Part shown: piece by piece, positions 34,038 through 43,514 of the stretch | Layout: every line of letters begins with the position of its first letter | Numbering within the stretch: position 1 is the stretch's first letter | NCBI RefSeq assembly: GCF_031177825.1 | Contig: NZ_JAPSKE010000009.1 | Location: 1 to 64,000, forward strand | DNA length: 64,000 bases | Source of the DNA: Paenibacillus sp. | Lineage (GTDB): Bacteria > Bacillota > Bacilli > Paenibacillales > YIM-B00363 | Direction of reading: 5' to 3' | Position numbers and translations under genes: made by a program | Notes under the pieces: generated by a model | Database searches by the model: none | Seen by the model: only the letters and a program-made list of their open reading frames with translations | Told to the model about the DNA's origin: nothing

Positions 34038-35549
34038 TTATTCGTTTCGTTCCACGAACGCCGCGATCGGCGCCGGGTCTTCCAGACTGTGCGGATGATG
34101 CGCGACGCCGGGCTTCAACACCGTCTCGACGAAGCCGCCGAGCTCCGGGTACCGGCGTTCGAGTCGCGCGCCGTTCTCCGCGAACGGGACGACCTCGTCG
34201 GCGTCGCCGGCGATCAGCAAGATCGGGATGCCCGCTTCGGCGACGGGACCGAGGGAATCGAGCGGGTTGCCGTCGAACGCCGCCGCCGTCTCCGGCGTCA
34301 AGCCGTAGACGGCCAAGCACTCCTCCCAGCATGACCGGTCGCCCGGCCCTTCCCCGAGCCCGCCCGGCCAGCTGCGGATGTCTAACACCGGCGCATCGAG
34401 GTATAGCGAAGCGACGCCTTCCGGATGAGCCGCGGCGTAGTTGAGGGCGTACAAGCCGCCTCGGCTGAAGCCGAACAAGGCCGCCTTCGGGGACAAGCCG
34501 AACGCGCGAACGACGCTCGCCCGGAACCGTTCCATGCGGCGCACCGCTCCCGGGCAGCCGTACTGGTCGGGAATCCGGTAATACGCGAGATGGTATCCGC
34601 GCTCGAGCAGCGCCAGATCCGCTTGCGCGAACGCCCCGAAAAACTCGGCGCGCCACACCCAAGGCTTCCCCGTAGTCGGAACCGACGGCGAAATCAGCAA
34701 TCCTTCGCGCCCGTCCACGTAGAAGTCCGTTCTACGGTATCCGTTCCATTCGGATTCGACGACGTCGTAGACGTCTTCGCCGCGCGGCGCAGCCACGGGA
34801 TCGCCCGCGTCTTCCCCCGGCACGCGTTCCAGATGGATGTTGAACAGCCGCGAGAGCAGCGTCTTCGCCATTATCCAGTGGCCTCTCGCTTCCGGGTGGA
34901 TCCCGTCCCCGTACCGATACGAAGGATCGGCCGCGCGAGCCGCTTCGATGTCCCGAAGCAGCGGATCGTGCACGTTCACGACCGCGTCGACCTCCGGGGC
35001 CAGCGAGAGCGCCCACTGCTTGTACGCGCTCAACACTTCTTCATTGTAAGCCGGGTATGGACGAAGGTAGCTGTATTCCCCTTTGGCTCCGGCCGCCGAA
35101 TCGCTATTCTCCTGAAGCCGCATCGAGGCGTAGTCGAACGGCGGAGGCGTGACAACGATCGTCTTGGCTCCCGCGCCCTTCGCCTTCGCGATGGCCATCG
35201 CCAGTCCTTCGCGATACGCTTCGAATCGATCCTCGGACAACGGATAATAGATGCCGTCGTTCATGCCGTAGCAGAGGACGACCCAATCCGGCCGGCTCTC
35301 CGCGAGCGCTTGATCCAGCCGCTCGTGGAGGCACGGCCGCGGCCACGGGTGATCCGGCTCGCTCAAGCCCGACACGGTTTCGCTGCTCACGCCGCGATTC
35401 ACGAACGTCGGGCGGCGCTCCGGCGCGTGCCGCTCGAAGTACCGATCCATATATGAGATATAGCGCCCGTCATTCGTAATGCTGTCGCCGAGAAACAGGA
35501 CGGTCGGCCGATTCGGCAGCGCCCCGTCCTTCATCCACAATGTCCCCAC
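34038..35549 (-). CDS. Two-domain hydrolase: SGNH/GDSL esterase fused to alpha/beta hydrolase
   Basis: 503 residues, GTG start. Residues ~15-240 are an SGNH esterase: FLGDSITNDGRY (Ser23), GMNDG, and DGIHPEARGH with the Asp/His pair. Residues ~270-500 are an alpha/beta hydrolase: GFSRGGLYALNYA (nucleophile Ser), AGDADEVVP (Asp) and GVAHHPHSL (His). Both catalytic sets look complete, so one chain carries two esterase-like sites. No signal peptide, so it is likely cytosolic; deacetylation or deacylation of imported plant oligosaccharides would fit. It is a single-gene unit with its own terminator. Confidence 0.85.
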   Translation of the reverse strand: MGTLWMKDGALPNRPTVLFLGDSITNDGRYISYMDRYFERHAPERRPTFVNRGVSSETVSGLSEPDHPWPRPCLHERLDQALAESRPDWVVLCYGMNDGIYYPLSEDRFEAYREGLAMAIAKAKGAGAKTIVVTPPPFDYASMRLQENSDSAAGAKGEYSYLRPYPAYNEEVLSAYKQWALSLAPEVDAVVNVHDPLLRDIEAARAADPSYRYGDGIHPEARGHWIMAKTLLSRLFNIHLERVPGEDAGDPVAAPRGEDVYDVVESEWNGYRRTDFYVDGREGLLISPSVPTTGKPWVWRAEFFGAFAQADLALLERGYHLAYYRIPDQYGCPGAVRRMERFRASVVRAFGLSPKAALFGFSRGGLYALNYAAAHPEGVASLYLDAPVLDIRSWPGGLGEGPGDRSCWEECLAVYGLTPETAAAFDGNPLDSLGPVAEAGIPILLIAGDADEVVPFAENGARLERRYPELGGFVETVLKPGVAHHPHSLEDPAPIAAFVERNE

Positions 35550-35618
35550 GCTTCTCTCGCTCCCCTAGGAATTTTTCCCCATTTTAGAGAGCGCGGCGCG
35601 TCCTGTCAACCGGAACGG

Positions 35619-35948
35619 TTACTTTCTTGCGAAAATTCCGGCTGCATCCAACGCAGCTTCGACGTCCGGATACCCTTCGCCGGCCACGCGATTGTCGATC
35701 TCCAGCGTCCATCGATCCTCGACCGGCCGATACCCGCCCGCGGCGTCCGCCGCATGAAGCCTCCGAATGAGAATGAAATCGTTGCCGCGACGGATGCTGA
35801 ATCCGGCATGCAGCCGGTCCTCCTTCTCCTTCCCGATGAATGCGACGCAGGAGTCCACGGCGTAGTCCGCCATGACTCGCGCCGCGTACCGCTCCAGCTC
35901 GTCCTCGATCGCCTGTACCGGGATGGAAGCATGATGGGTTGTCGTCAT
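35619..35948 (-). CDS. Hypothetical protein, 109 residues
   Basis: A small acidic protein starting MTTTHHASIPVQAIEDELERY after AGGGAGGG. It has a mixed alpha/beta pattern and no motif that I recognise. Coding is supported by the ribosome site, compact fit and codon pattern. It stands alone between the esterase fusion and the GH4 gene. Confidence 0.65.
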   Translation of the reverse strand: MTTTHHASIPVQAIEDELERYAARVMADYAVDSCVAFIGKEKEDRLHAGFSIRRGNDFILIRRLHAADAAGGYRPVEDRWTLEIDNRVAGEGYPDVEAALDAAGIFARK

Positions 35949-36029
35949 CTCGAGTTTACCCTCCCTGATTTTTCCTTACTTTGCCCCGTTAGGATGCGTG
36001 CAATACTGCCAAGCGAACCATCGCCTTAG

Positions 36030-36066
36030 AAAAAGAAACGGCTCCGGCGCACCCGCGCCGGAACCG
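36030..36066 (-). terminator. Terminator of the GH4 gene
   Basis: On the minus strand CGGTTCCGGCGC pairs with GCGCCGGAGCCG (one G-U) over a four-base loop, followed by TTTCTTTTT. Confidence 0.88.
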
Positions 36067-36089
36067 CATCACTCCCAATCGCCTTCGTC

Positions 36090-37598
36090 TTACGCTTTCG
36101 CTTCCGCCCGGTCCTTCCCCTTGTCGGCTTCGGCCGCGTTCTTGTTCGCCGCCTCGCGGTCGAGCTTCATCTCCTCGACCGTCTTCACGGCGAGGCGCGC
36201 GGCGCCCTTATAGCCTTCGCGCGTCGGCAGCAACGGCCCCTTCGCGAGCCGCTCCTTCGCTTCTTGAATCGCGGCGCCGTACTGCGGCAGCCACTTCTCC
36301 TGCGCGACGAGCATCTCGTCGACCATCTGCCAAATCTCCTTCGGATTGCAGACGGCGCCGACGAGCGGGTCCATCATGAACGCTTGGCGCAGCAGCTTGT
36401 CGTCGCCGCGCACCGCCGCTTCGACGGCGAGCCGCTGCACGTTCACGCTGACGGAGCACACCGCCGCCGGCCCGAGCGGCAGATCGCCGACCTTCGTCAT
36501 CGAGATGCCGTTGCCGTCCGCGTAGCCGGGCGCTTCGATGACGCAATCGTTCGGCAGGTTCGAGATGACGCCGTTATTGATCACGTTGAAGTGACCGCGA
36601 TACACGCGCCCCGTCTCGAGGCCTTCGATAATATAAGAGCCGTGCTCCTCGCTGCGCTGATGCGCGGCGTAGACGCGGGCCGGCTCCTTCATCCAGTTCG
36701 GGAAGTCGGTCTCGAACCAGTTGCGGCCTTCCGTGCACACGCGCAGGTAGCCGCCGGTTTCCCCGTTGATCCAGCTGCCGAGGTCGATCCAGTCGTTGAT
36801 TTCGTCCGGGCGCTTCCGGTACCACGGCACGTATTCGCTTAAGTGGCCGTTCGATTCCGTGCTGTAGTAACCGAAGCGGCGCAGCATATCGATGCGCACC
36901 TTCTCCGTGCGCGCGTAATCCGGGTGATTTTCGAACGCTTCCAGCAAATTCGCCGTCAAGTCTTTGCCTTGATGGCGAATTTGGATGTACCACGTCTGAT
37001 GGTTGATGCCCGCGCAGATGATGTCGACGTCCTTCTTCTCGAGGCCGTACACCTTCGCGATCTGATGGTGGCCGCCTTGCACGCCGTGGCATAAGCCGAC
37101 CGTATTGACGCCGCCGTACGTATTGCACGCCCACGTCAGCATCGCCATCGGGTTCGCGTAATTGAGCAGCAGCACGTCTTCTCTGGCGCATTCCCGGATG
37201 TCCTTGCAGATGTTCAGCATCTCGGCGATGCCGCGCTGGCCGTACATGATGCCGCCGGCGCACAGCGTATCGCCGACGCATTGGTCGACGCCGTATTTGA
37301 GCGGAATGTCGACGTCCGTCGCGAACGCCTCGAGTCCGCCGACCCGAATCGTGCAGAGGACGTACTTCGCATCCTTCAGCGCGGTCCGACGGTCGGTCGA
37401 CGACTGAATTTCGATCGCGAGACCGTTCTCCCGGATGTCGCGCTGGCACAGCTCCGTCACCATCCGCAGATTATGTTCGTTGATGTCCGTGAACGCGACC
37501 TCGATGTCGCGAAACTCGGGCACGCTGAGCAAGTCCCTCAGCAAACCGCGCGTGAAGCCGATGCTGCCCGCGCCGATGAAGGCGATTTTGAAAGACAT
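36090..37598 (-). CDS. Family 4 glycoside hydrolase, alpha-galactosidase/glucosidase (MelA/AglA type)
   Basis: 502 residues. The NAD-binding start is FIGAGSIGFTRGLLRDLL. The metal and substrate motifs are LLNYANPMAMLTWA, LCHGVQGGHHQIAKVYG (metal-binding Cys and His) and ICAGINHQTWYI (His), all typical of GH4, which hydrolyses glycosides by an NAD- and Mn-dependent oxidation-elimination route. The absence of a sugar-phosphate signature points to the MelA/AglA branch rather than 6-phospho-glycosidases; alpha-galacturonidase is another possibility. The C-terminus ends in a charged tail (DREAANKNAAEADKGKDR). Single gene with own terminator. Confidence 0.88.
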   Translation of the reverse strand: MSFKIAFIGAGSIGFTRGLLRDLLSVPEFRDIEVAFTDINEHNLRMVTELCQRDIRENGLAIEIQSSTDRRTALKDAKYVLCTIRVGGLEAFATDVDIPLKYGVDQCVGDTLCAGGIMYGQRGIAEMLNICKDIRECAREDVLLLNYANPMAMLTWACNTYGGVNTVGLCHGVQGGHHQIAKVYGLEKKDVDIICAGINHQTWYIQIRHQGKDLTANLLEAFENHPDYARTEKVRIDMLRRFGYYSTESNGHLSEYVPWYRKRPDEINDWIDLGSWINGETGGYLRVCTEGRNWFETDFPNWMKEPARVYAAHQRSEEHGSYIIEGLETGRVYRGHFNVINNGVISNLPNDCVIEAPGYADGNGISMTKVGDLPLGPAAVCSVSVNVQRLAVEAAVRGDDKLLRQAFMMDPLVGAVCNPKEIWQMVDEMLVAQEKWLPQYGAAIQEAKERLAKGPLLPTREGYKGAARLAVKTVEEMKLDREAANKNAAEADKGKDRAEAKA

Positions 37599-37713
37599 GG
37601 TCCACTCCTCCGTATTCCATAAGTGATACGCAACTTGTTCATATTGTAGCAAGCCGCACGGAGGAAGCGTTATCAAAATCGTGACTTCTTCAGGGCGACG
37701 GTGTCAAAAATCC

Positions 37714-38658
37714 TCACCTTCGCTCCCCGTCGTCCCAGTGGTGCGTATCCATCGTCTGCCGGAATTGCACCGGCGTCATGCCCGTGCGGCGCTTAAACAG
37801 CGCGTGAAAGTATTGCCGGCTTCCGACGCCGACGTAGTCGGAGATGTCCGCGATCGGAATGTCGGTGCGCAGCAGCAGCATCTTGGCTTTCTCCATCCGC
37901 AGCGCCGTCAGATAATCGGTGAGCGTACGCCCCGTCTGCGACTTGAACAGACGATGCACGTACCCCGGATGCAGATTGACGGCGGCGGCGACGTCCTTCG
38001 CCTGAATATCCCGGTCGTAATGCTGCCGCATGAATTCGATGCACTTGCGCACGTAGAGCTCCGCCTGCGGCGCCGCTTCCGATTCGGCCTCGGCCCGAAG
38101 GCGAGCGATTCGGATGAGCAGCTGCGCGAACAGCAAGCTCACCAACGGACCTCCGCCGCCCTTGCCTCCGTCCGCGCCGCGAGTCCCCCCGCCCCCGGCG
38201 TCCAACGCGTCGAGCTCCAGCACGAGCGCCTTGAGCGCATGGTACACTTCGTCGGGGTCGCGGAGCACCGCGTATGGCACCGGCGCTTGCAGCAGCGCCG
38301 CGAGCGCCGGCTCTTCGCGCGCGAGGGCGCGGATCGACGGCACGCCGGCGCCGCTCGGCGCGAAGCCGAATTCGACGTTGAGCATGCGGCACGAGCCTTC
38401 GACGATCAGCCGATGCGGCACGCTCGCGGCGACCACGATGAATTCGCCGTGCGACAGCGTCATGTCCGCCGGGGGACCGCCGTCGCGCGCGATTTCGATC
38501 CGGCACGAGCCGCGAATCAAATACATGATCTCCGTAGAATCGTGCCGATGGAATGGCATATCGAACGCGTTCCATTGGCGGAAATAATACGCATACGCCG
38601 CCGGACGGACATCCTCCGCCGACGCGACCGCGGGGAACAGCGTCCCTTCGCCGCTCAT
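37714..38658 (-). CDS. AraC-family transcriptional regulator
   Basis: 314 residues. The cupin sensor includes FHRHDSTEIMYLIRGSC and HGEFIVVAASVPHRL. A glycine-rich linker (GGGGTRGADGGKGGGG, about residues 152-167) joins it to a C-terminal domain with IQAKDVAAAVNLHPGYVHRLFK and IADISDYVGVGSRQYFHALFKR, ending MTPVQFR. The ATG overlaps the stop of the upstream Gfo/Idh/MocA gene (ATGA), so the two are translated together. It may also control the nearby GH4 gene. Confidence 0.88.
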   Translation of the reverse strand: MSGEGTLFPAVASAEDVRPAAYAYYFRQWNAFDMPFHRHDSTEIMYLIRGSCRIEIARDGGPPADMTLSHGEFIVVAASVPHRLIVEGSCRMLNVEFGFAPSGAGVPSIRALAREEPALAALLQAPVPYAVLRDPDEVYHALKALVLELDALDAGGGGTRGADGGKGGGGPLVSLLFAQLLIRIARLRAEAESEAAPQAELYVRKCIEFMRQHYDRDIQAKDVAAAVNLHPGYVHRLFKSQTGRTLTDYLTALRMEKAKMLLLRTDIPIADISDYVGVGSRQYFHALFKRRTGMTPVQFRQTMDTHHWDDGERR

Positions 38659-39644
38659 CTCGCCGTGCGGTCGGCCGGATAGACGAGCCCCATCTGCCGG
38701 CGCGCTTCGTCCATGACGCGCATCGTCGCGAGCGACGTCGCGAAGTCATTGACGTTCGATTGCGTCTCGCCGCGGCGCGCCGTCTCCATGAAAGCCTCGA
38801 TCTCGTAACGCATCGTATGCTCGGACTGCGGCCGGGTCAGGTCCTCGACGGCGCCGTCCCGCGTTCTTCGTTCGACTCGCGTCGGCTGGCTCATCTTATC
38901 GAAGACGAGGTTGCCGTCTTCGCCTTGAATTTCGCACGGCGCGTCGGAGAACGTGATCTTCGAATACGTCACGACCGCCTCCATCCCGTCGTACTCGAGG
39001 ATGAGGCTGCCCTCACCGTCGACGCCCGACGAGAGCAGGACGCCGTTCGCCTTCACCGCGCGCGGCGGCCCGAACAGGCGGATGACCGGATACAGGCAAT
39101 AGACGCCTAAATCCATCAACGCCCCGTTCGACAACGTCGGGTCGAAGGCGTTCAACACGTTGCCGGCCCGGTACGCGTCGTACCGAGACGAATATTGATT
39201 ATACGAGGCTTGCACGCGGCGTACCGTTCCGATTCGGCCGATATTGTCCCTTATCGCCTCGAAATTCGGCAGGAACGTCGTCTTCAGCGCTTCCATGAGC
39301 AGTACGCCGTTCCTTCGGGCCGCCTCGACCATCGCCGACGCTTCGGCTTCGTTCGAGGCGAGCGGCTTCTCGCACAGCACGTGCAGTCCTCGCTCCATAC
39401 AGCGGATCGCCTGCTCCGCATGCGCCGCGTTCGGACTCGCGACGTACACCGCGTCGATCGTCCCCGAAGCCGTCATCGTGTCGAGATCGTCGAAGCGCAG
39501 CGGGATGCCGTTCCGCTCGGCGTAAGCCTCCGCCCGCTCCGCCGAACGGGAATACGCCGCCTCCGCTCGAAATCCTTCGACCGTGCGTCCCGCTTGCAAA
39601 AATTGTTCCGTTATCCAGTTCGTGCCGACGATACCGAATCGCAT
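38655..39644 (-). CDS. Gfo/Idh/MocA-family oxidoreductase
   Basis: 329 residues. The nucleotide-binding start is RFGIVGTNWITEQFLQAG, the EKP motif HVLCEKPLASNEAE and the substrate motif NGALMDLGVYCLYPVIRLFG. The tyrosine in place of the usual histidine in this motif (DLGVY) is the trans-dihydrodiol dehydrogenase/YrbE-like pattern. It is likely a sugar dehydrogenase of unknown substrate. It is coupled to the AraC gene downstream. Confidence 0.87.
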   Translation of the reverse strand: MRFGIVGTNWITEQFLQAGRTVEGFRAEAAYSRSAERAEAYAERNGIPLRFDDLDTMTASGTIDAVYVASPNAAHAEQAIRCMERGLHVLCEKPLASNEAEASAMVEAARRNGVLLMEALKTTFLPNFEAIRDNIGRIGTVRRVQASYNQYSSRYDAYRAGNVLNAFDPTLSNGALMDLGVYCLYPVIRLFGPPRAVKANGVLLSSGVDGEGSLILEYDGMEAVVTYSKITFSDAPCEIQGEDGNLVFDKMSQPTRVERRTRDGAVEDLTRPQSEHTMRYEIEAFMETARRGETQSNVNDFATSLATMRVMDEARRQMGLVYPADRTAR

Positions 39645-39662
39645 GCTCCGTCTCCGTCCTTC

Positions 39663-41675
39663 CTATCCGTTCGGTTCGGATCGAATCCGATCCAACCATT
39701 GATCCGCCGCGTCGCGCCCGAGCGGCTCCGAATAATAATACCCTTGGATTTCCTCGCAGCCGATCGAAGCGAGGAAGCGGAGCTGATCGGCGCGTTCGAC
39801 GCCTTCCGCCGTCGTCCGAAGCCGCAGCTCGCGCGCCATCGACAGCATCGCCTTGACGATCGCTTGATCCTCGGCGCTATGGGGAAGCCCCTCCACGAAC
39901 GACTTGTCGATCTTTAGCCGGTCGACGGCCAGCCGCTTCATATAGGCGAACGCGCTGTAGCCGGTGCCGAAGTCGTCGGTGCCGATGCGCACGCCGAGCC
40001 GGCGCAGCTCGCCCAATTGCTTCCGCGTGCGTTCCTCGTCCCGCATCGCCGCGCTTTCCGTCATCTCCAGCTCCAACAGCTTACCTTCCAAGCCCGATTC
40101 TATCAGAATGGTCCTTACTTTATCAACGAAGTCGTCCTTGCGCAACTGCTCGAACGAGACGTTGACGGCAACTCGGAGCTTCACGCCGTATTTCTCGTTC
40201 CATGCTCGAATTTGCCGGCACGCCTCCCGCATCGCCCACTCGCCAAGGCCGACGATCGCCCCGTTCTGCTCCGCGAGCGTGATGAACTTCTCCGGGCGGA
40301 TCGGTCCGTTCTCCCGATTCCATCGAAGCAGCGCCTCGAAGCCGGCGACGCGGCCGGTTCGCAGATCCAGCCGCGGCTGATAATACAGCTCCAAATCGCT
40401 GCCGTGAAGCGCCCCCTTCAGCTCTTGCTTCATTCGGTGGTCTTCGAAATCGAACGCATCCAGCGCTTCGGAGAAGACGTGATACGCGTCCCGCCCCTTC
40501 TCCTTGGCTCGGTACATCGCGAGATCCGCCCGCTTCATCGCTTCGCCGGCCGTCGTCGCGTGCGTCGGCACATGCGCGATTCCGACGCTGGGCGTCACCA
40601 GCAGCGAATGACCCTCGTAATCGATCGGCTTCGGCACCGACCGCAGAATACGCTCCGCCGTCGAGACCGCCGCTTCCAACGTTCCGCCGGCGCCTACGAC
40701 GAGAAACTCATCCCCTCCGAGCCGGCCGAGGACGTCTCCTTCGCCCATCGCCTCCCGCAGCCGTTCGGCCGTCTTCAGCAGCAAGACGTCCCCCGCTTGA
40801 TGGCCGAGCCAATCGTTCACTTGCTTGAATCGGTCCAGGTCGATCAGCATGACGAAGCAGGGCTCGCCCGTCCGAATGCGCTCTTCCAGATATTCCGTAA
40901 TAAACATCCGGTTCTTCAGACCGGTCAGCGAATCGTGGTAGGCGATATGCTCCAGCTGCTCGTTTTTTCGCTCCAGCTGTTCCTGCTTCGCGACGAATTG
41001 GCGTTCGCCGGTAATGACGGACGTCATCGTCATGAGGAGCAGCGTCAGAAATTCGAGGATGTAGAAATCGTAATTTTCAGCGAAACCGAAAGCTTCGACG
41101 AACGTCAACGAACAACCTAGGAATGCATGACTGATGAGGAACGCCAGAAAGACGATAAAGCCGAAACCGCTCTTCTTTCGTTCCGCTTGGTCGATGCGCA
41201 GCTGCCTGACGAGGCGCATCGTAAGAAACGAGAAGGCGACCGCGTAGCCGACGCCGTTCGCGAACAGCAGCCAGTCGACCGATCGGAGATCGGCGCCGAA
41301 TAGGAAGATGGAGGCATACACCGCCGAGAAGACGACGCCCATCGCAATCGCTACGGATAATTGCCTATACGCCATTCGGGAGCGGTGCGAGACGTCCTTC
41401 GGGAAGAGCTTCCCTGCCGCGCGCCGAATCGCGGCGGCATTCAGCAGCGTAGCGGCCGCCATCAAGCCGAGGGTGAGCGCGTCGACGCGAAGCAGCCCGA
41501 AGCAATGAAGCGTCAGCGATTGCGTCGCCCATAGGACGGCGCCCCCGAAATACGGAGCGGCGGTCTTCAGCCGCTTCATCCACGGGAATCCGGAGCGCAT
41601 CGGGAACAGCAAGACGATAAAATAAGCCATATTCGCGAGCAGCGAAAGCAATAGATAGATTCGTTGTTGTTCCAA
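39663..41675 (-). CDS. Membrane-bound GGDEF-EAL protein (c-di-GMP turnover)
   Basis: 670 residues. Six or seven membrane helices cover residues 1-220. A GGDEF domain follows (HDSLTGLKNR, RLGGDEFLVVGAG) with the intact active-site motif, then an EAL domain (GFEALLRWN, MTESAAMRD, TDDFGTGYSAFAYMKRL, KIDKSFVEG) that also keeps its metal-binding residues. It may therefore both make and degrade cyclic di-GMP. It lies 18 bases ahead of the Gfo gene in the same direction but is probably its own unit functionally. Confidence 0.92.
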   Translation of the reverse strand: MEQQRIYLLLSLLANMAYFIVLLFPMRSGFPWMKRLKTAAPYFGGAVLWATQSLTLHCFGLLRVDALTLGLMAAATLLNAAAIRRAAGKLFPKDVSHRSRMAYRQLSVAIAMGVVFSAVYASIFLFGADLRSVDWLLFANGVGYAVAFSFLTMRLVRQLRIDQAERKKSGFGFIVFLAFLISHAFLGCSLTFVEAFGFAENYDFYILEFLTLLLMTMTSVITGERQFVAKQEQLERKNEQLEHIAYHDSLTGLKNRMFITEYLEERIRTGEPCFVMLIDLDRFKQVNDWLGHQAGDVLLLKTAERLREAMGEGDVLGRLGGDEFLVVGAGGTLEAAVSTAERILRSVPKPIDYEGHSLLVTPSVGIAHVPTHATTAGEAMKRADLAMYRAKEKGRDAYHVFSEALDAFDFEDHRMKQELKGALHGSDLELYYQPRLDLRTGRVAGFEALLRWNRENGPIRPEKFITLAEQNGAIVGLGEWAMREACRQIRAWNEKYGVKLRVAVNVSFEQLRKDDFVDKVRTILIESGLEGKLLELEMTESAAMRDEERTRKQLGELRRLGVRIGTDDFGTGYSAFAYMKRLAVDRLKIDKSFVEGLPHSAEDQAIVKAMLSMARELRLRTTAEGVERADQLRFLASIGCEEIQGYYYSEPLGRDAADQWLDRIRSEPNG

Positions 41676-41839
41676 GTGAGCGGCCTCCCGCCGGCGGTCC
41701 CCGAAATTCCCTCCATTGTAAGGTCGCGGAAAGGTTCGAACAATGGAAATATAAACGCGACAAATAGGACTGGACTAAACCGTTCGAAGTGTGCATATGC
41801 ATAGCAACGGAGTATTACGTATCCGCGGGAGGTTATGAC

Positions 41840-42070
41840 ATGTCAACGACAAGGAAGAGCTACGAGCCGTTCGTCGGTCCGTACGATCCATGCCCGCCGA
41901 TCCGTATCAAGACGTACGAAACGCCCCCTCAACTATACTTAGGATTCCAACCTTACGGATTGCCGCAGTTCGGACCGTCAGAGGCGTTGAAACATGGGAC
42001 GTTGTGGCCGGCCTTATACGCGCCATACACGAACCCCTATGAATCGCCGAAGGGAGCGAAGCGAGAATGA
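41840..42070 (+). CDS. cotJA: Spore coat-associated protein CotJA
   Basis: 76 residues, proline- and tyrosine-rich, with YEPFVGPYDPCPPIR and ALKHGTLWPALYAPY, the hallmarks of CotJA. I start at the ATG at 41840, which follows GGGAGG by seven bases. It is the first gene of cotJABC, whose stop overlaps the cotJB start (ATGA). It shows that the organism sporulates. Confidence 0.93.
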   Translation: MSTTRKSYEPFVGPYDPCPPIRIKTYETPPQLYLGFQPYGLPQFGPSEALKHGTLWPALYAPYTNPYESPKGAKRE

Positions 42071-42348
42071 CGCACTCCTCCCAATGGAAGGAAGACGATT
42101 GGAAGACGTATTACGACCTAATGCGGCAAATGCAAGAGACCGACTTCGTCCTCGTCGAGTTGAACTTATACTTGGATACGCATCCGGACGACCAAGCCGC
42201 GATCGCGCAATTCAATCAATACGTTCAGCGAAGCATGGCGATCAAACATCAGTTCCAATCGATGTTCGGGCCGCTGTACCACTTCGGAGTCAGCTATTCG
42301 CCGATGCCTTTCGCCTGGAAGGAAGCGCCTTGGCCATGGCAGGTATAA
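42067..42348 (+). CDS. cotJB: Spore coat protein CotJB
   Basis: 93 residues, small and helical, with MRQMQETDFVLVELNLYLDTHPDD and a tail FGVSYSPMPFAWKEAPWPWQ typical of CotJB. The ATG lies in the cotJA stop, which indicates coupled translation. It is needed with CotJA and CotJC for coat assembly. Confidence 0.93.
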   Translation: MTHSSQWKEDDWKTYYDLMRQMQETDFVLVELNLYLDTHPDDQAAIAQFNQYVQRSMAIKHQFQSMFGPLYHFGVSYSPMPFAWKEAPWPWQV

Positions 42349-42376
42349 TCGAACGAAGCAAGGGGGGAACCCGAAC

Positions 42377-42946
42377 GTGTGGGTGTACGAGAAGAAGCTG
42401 CAGTATCCCGTTCGCGTAAGCAAGTGCGATCCGATGATGGCGAAGTTCTTAATCGAACAATACGGAGGAGCCGACGGCGAACTGGCGGCCGCCCTTCGGT
42501 ACTTAAACCAACGATACACCTTGCCGGAGAAGGTCATCGCGATCGTCAACGATATCGGAACCGAGGAGCTGGCGCACCTCGAGATGATCGCGACGATGAT
42601 TTATAAGCTGACGAAAGACGCGACGCCGGAGCAGCTGAAAGCCGCGGGACTCGGCGATCACTACGCGAATCACGATAAAGCGCTGTTCTATCACAATGCC
42701 GCCGGGGTCCCTTGGACGGCCGCCTACATACAAGCGAAGGGGGATCCGATCGCCGATTTGTACGAGGACGTCGCCGCGGAGGAGAAAGCCCGGGCGACCT
42801 ATCAATGGCTCATCGACATGACCGACGACGTCGACCTGATCGACAGCTTGACCTTCCTGCGGGAACGCGAAATCGTCCACTCTCAACGATTCCGGGAAGC
42901 GGCGGAGATGCTGAAAGCGGACCAACAAACGAAAAAAATATTTTGA
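42377..42946 (+). CDS. cotJC: CotJC, manganese catalase-like spore coat protein
   Basis: 189 residues from a GTG with AGGGGGG upstream. The manganese catalase fold is seen in EELAHLEMIATMIY and EEKARATYQWLIDM, whose Glu and His residues ligate the dimanganese centre, and REIVHSQRFREA near the end. It is the third gene of the spore coat operon, closed by a strong terminator. Confidence 0.93.
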   Translation: MWVYEKKLQYPVRVSKCDPMMAKFLIEQYGGADGELAAALRYLNQRYTLPEKVIAIVNDIGTEELAHLEMIATMIYKLTKDATPEQLKAAGLGDHYANHDKALFYHNAAGVPWTAAYIQAKGDPIADLYEDVAAEEKARATYQWLIDMTDDVDLIDSLTFLREREIVHSQRFREAAEMLKADQQTKKIF

Positions 42947-42954
42947 CGACGCCG

Positions 42955-42990
42955 AAGTCCGCGCCTCTACACCGAGGCGCGGACTTTTTT
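42955..42990 (+). terminator. Terminator of cotJABC
   Basis: A perfect 13-bp stem (AAGTCCGCGCCTC with GAGGCGCGGACTT) over TACACC, followed by Ts. A close relative of this hairpin ends the second DUF2382 gene at 44854. Confidence 0.92.
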
Positions 42991-43043
42991 GGCGTCGCGA
43001 CTTGCGCCGCGAATTCATTTATCGTCAATTAGCACGCAACGCG

Positions 43044-43514
43044 CTAATCCCAAACCTTCGGTCGCTTCAAGCCGGCTGTTCTCAAATAATCTAAAAGTTG
43101 GCCGGAATGGATTGCTTCATGATATGCAATTCTTAAAAGCATATCGCCCAACGTGCGAATATACCCGACGTCGCTTCGATCTATTTGTATGGTAGATAAG
43201 TCCGCTTGCGCGTAAGATTTTACCGTATCCATAAAGGCTTTCCTATAGGGTTCCGAAAAACTGATTTCCTCTTTGAGGGTCGTAAAAGCACGCTTTTCGT
43301 ACGGGGATTCGTATTTCGCCAGACTTCCTTCGTTCAATAAGGCAAGGTGATAGTAATGTTCGCTATCTAATACGTGCCGGATCATGTCTTTCACGCTCAT
43401 GGCATCGGAATCCGGTTTCCAATCCAAATAGGTATCCGGAATACTTTCCCAAACAAGCAGGCTGCGGCGGCGAACCTCTTCCAAATTCCATACTATAGCT
43501 TCTATTGCGTTCAT
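43044..43514 (-). CDS. DinB-family protein
   Basis: 156 residues from ATG 43514, which has AAGGAAG upstream; the frame is open further but without a better ribosome site. The DinB four-helix fold is marked by IRHVLDSEHYYHLALL and IAYHEAIHSGQLLDYLR, whose histidines form the metal-binding triad. Family members are metal-dependent, often thiol-transfer or stress-related; function unknown here. The gene is visibly richer in A and T (about 45% GC by eye) than its neighbours, which suggests recent acquisition. Confidence 0.85.
   Translation of the reverse strand: MNAIEAIVWNLEEVRRRSLLVWESIPDTYLDWKPDSDAMSVKDMIRHVLDSEHYYHLALLNEGSLAKYESPYEKRAFTTLKEEISFSEPYRKAFMDTVKSYAQADLSTIQIDRSDVGYIRTLGDMLLRIAYHEAIHSGQLLDYLRTAGLKRPKVWD

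Noticed and set aside
41700..41838. SigE-type sporulation promoter before cotJA
   Set aside because: A/T-rich pieces such as ATATAAA and CATAGCAA are present, but I could not place a -35/-10 pair at the right distance, so no promoter is called although SigE control is expected for cotJ.
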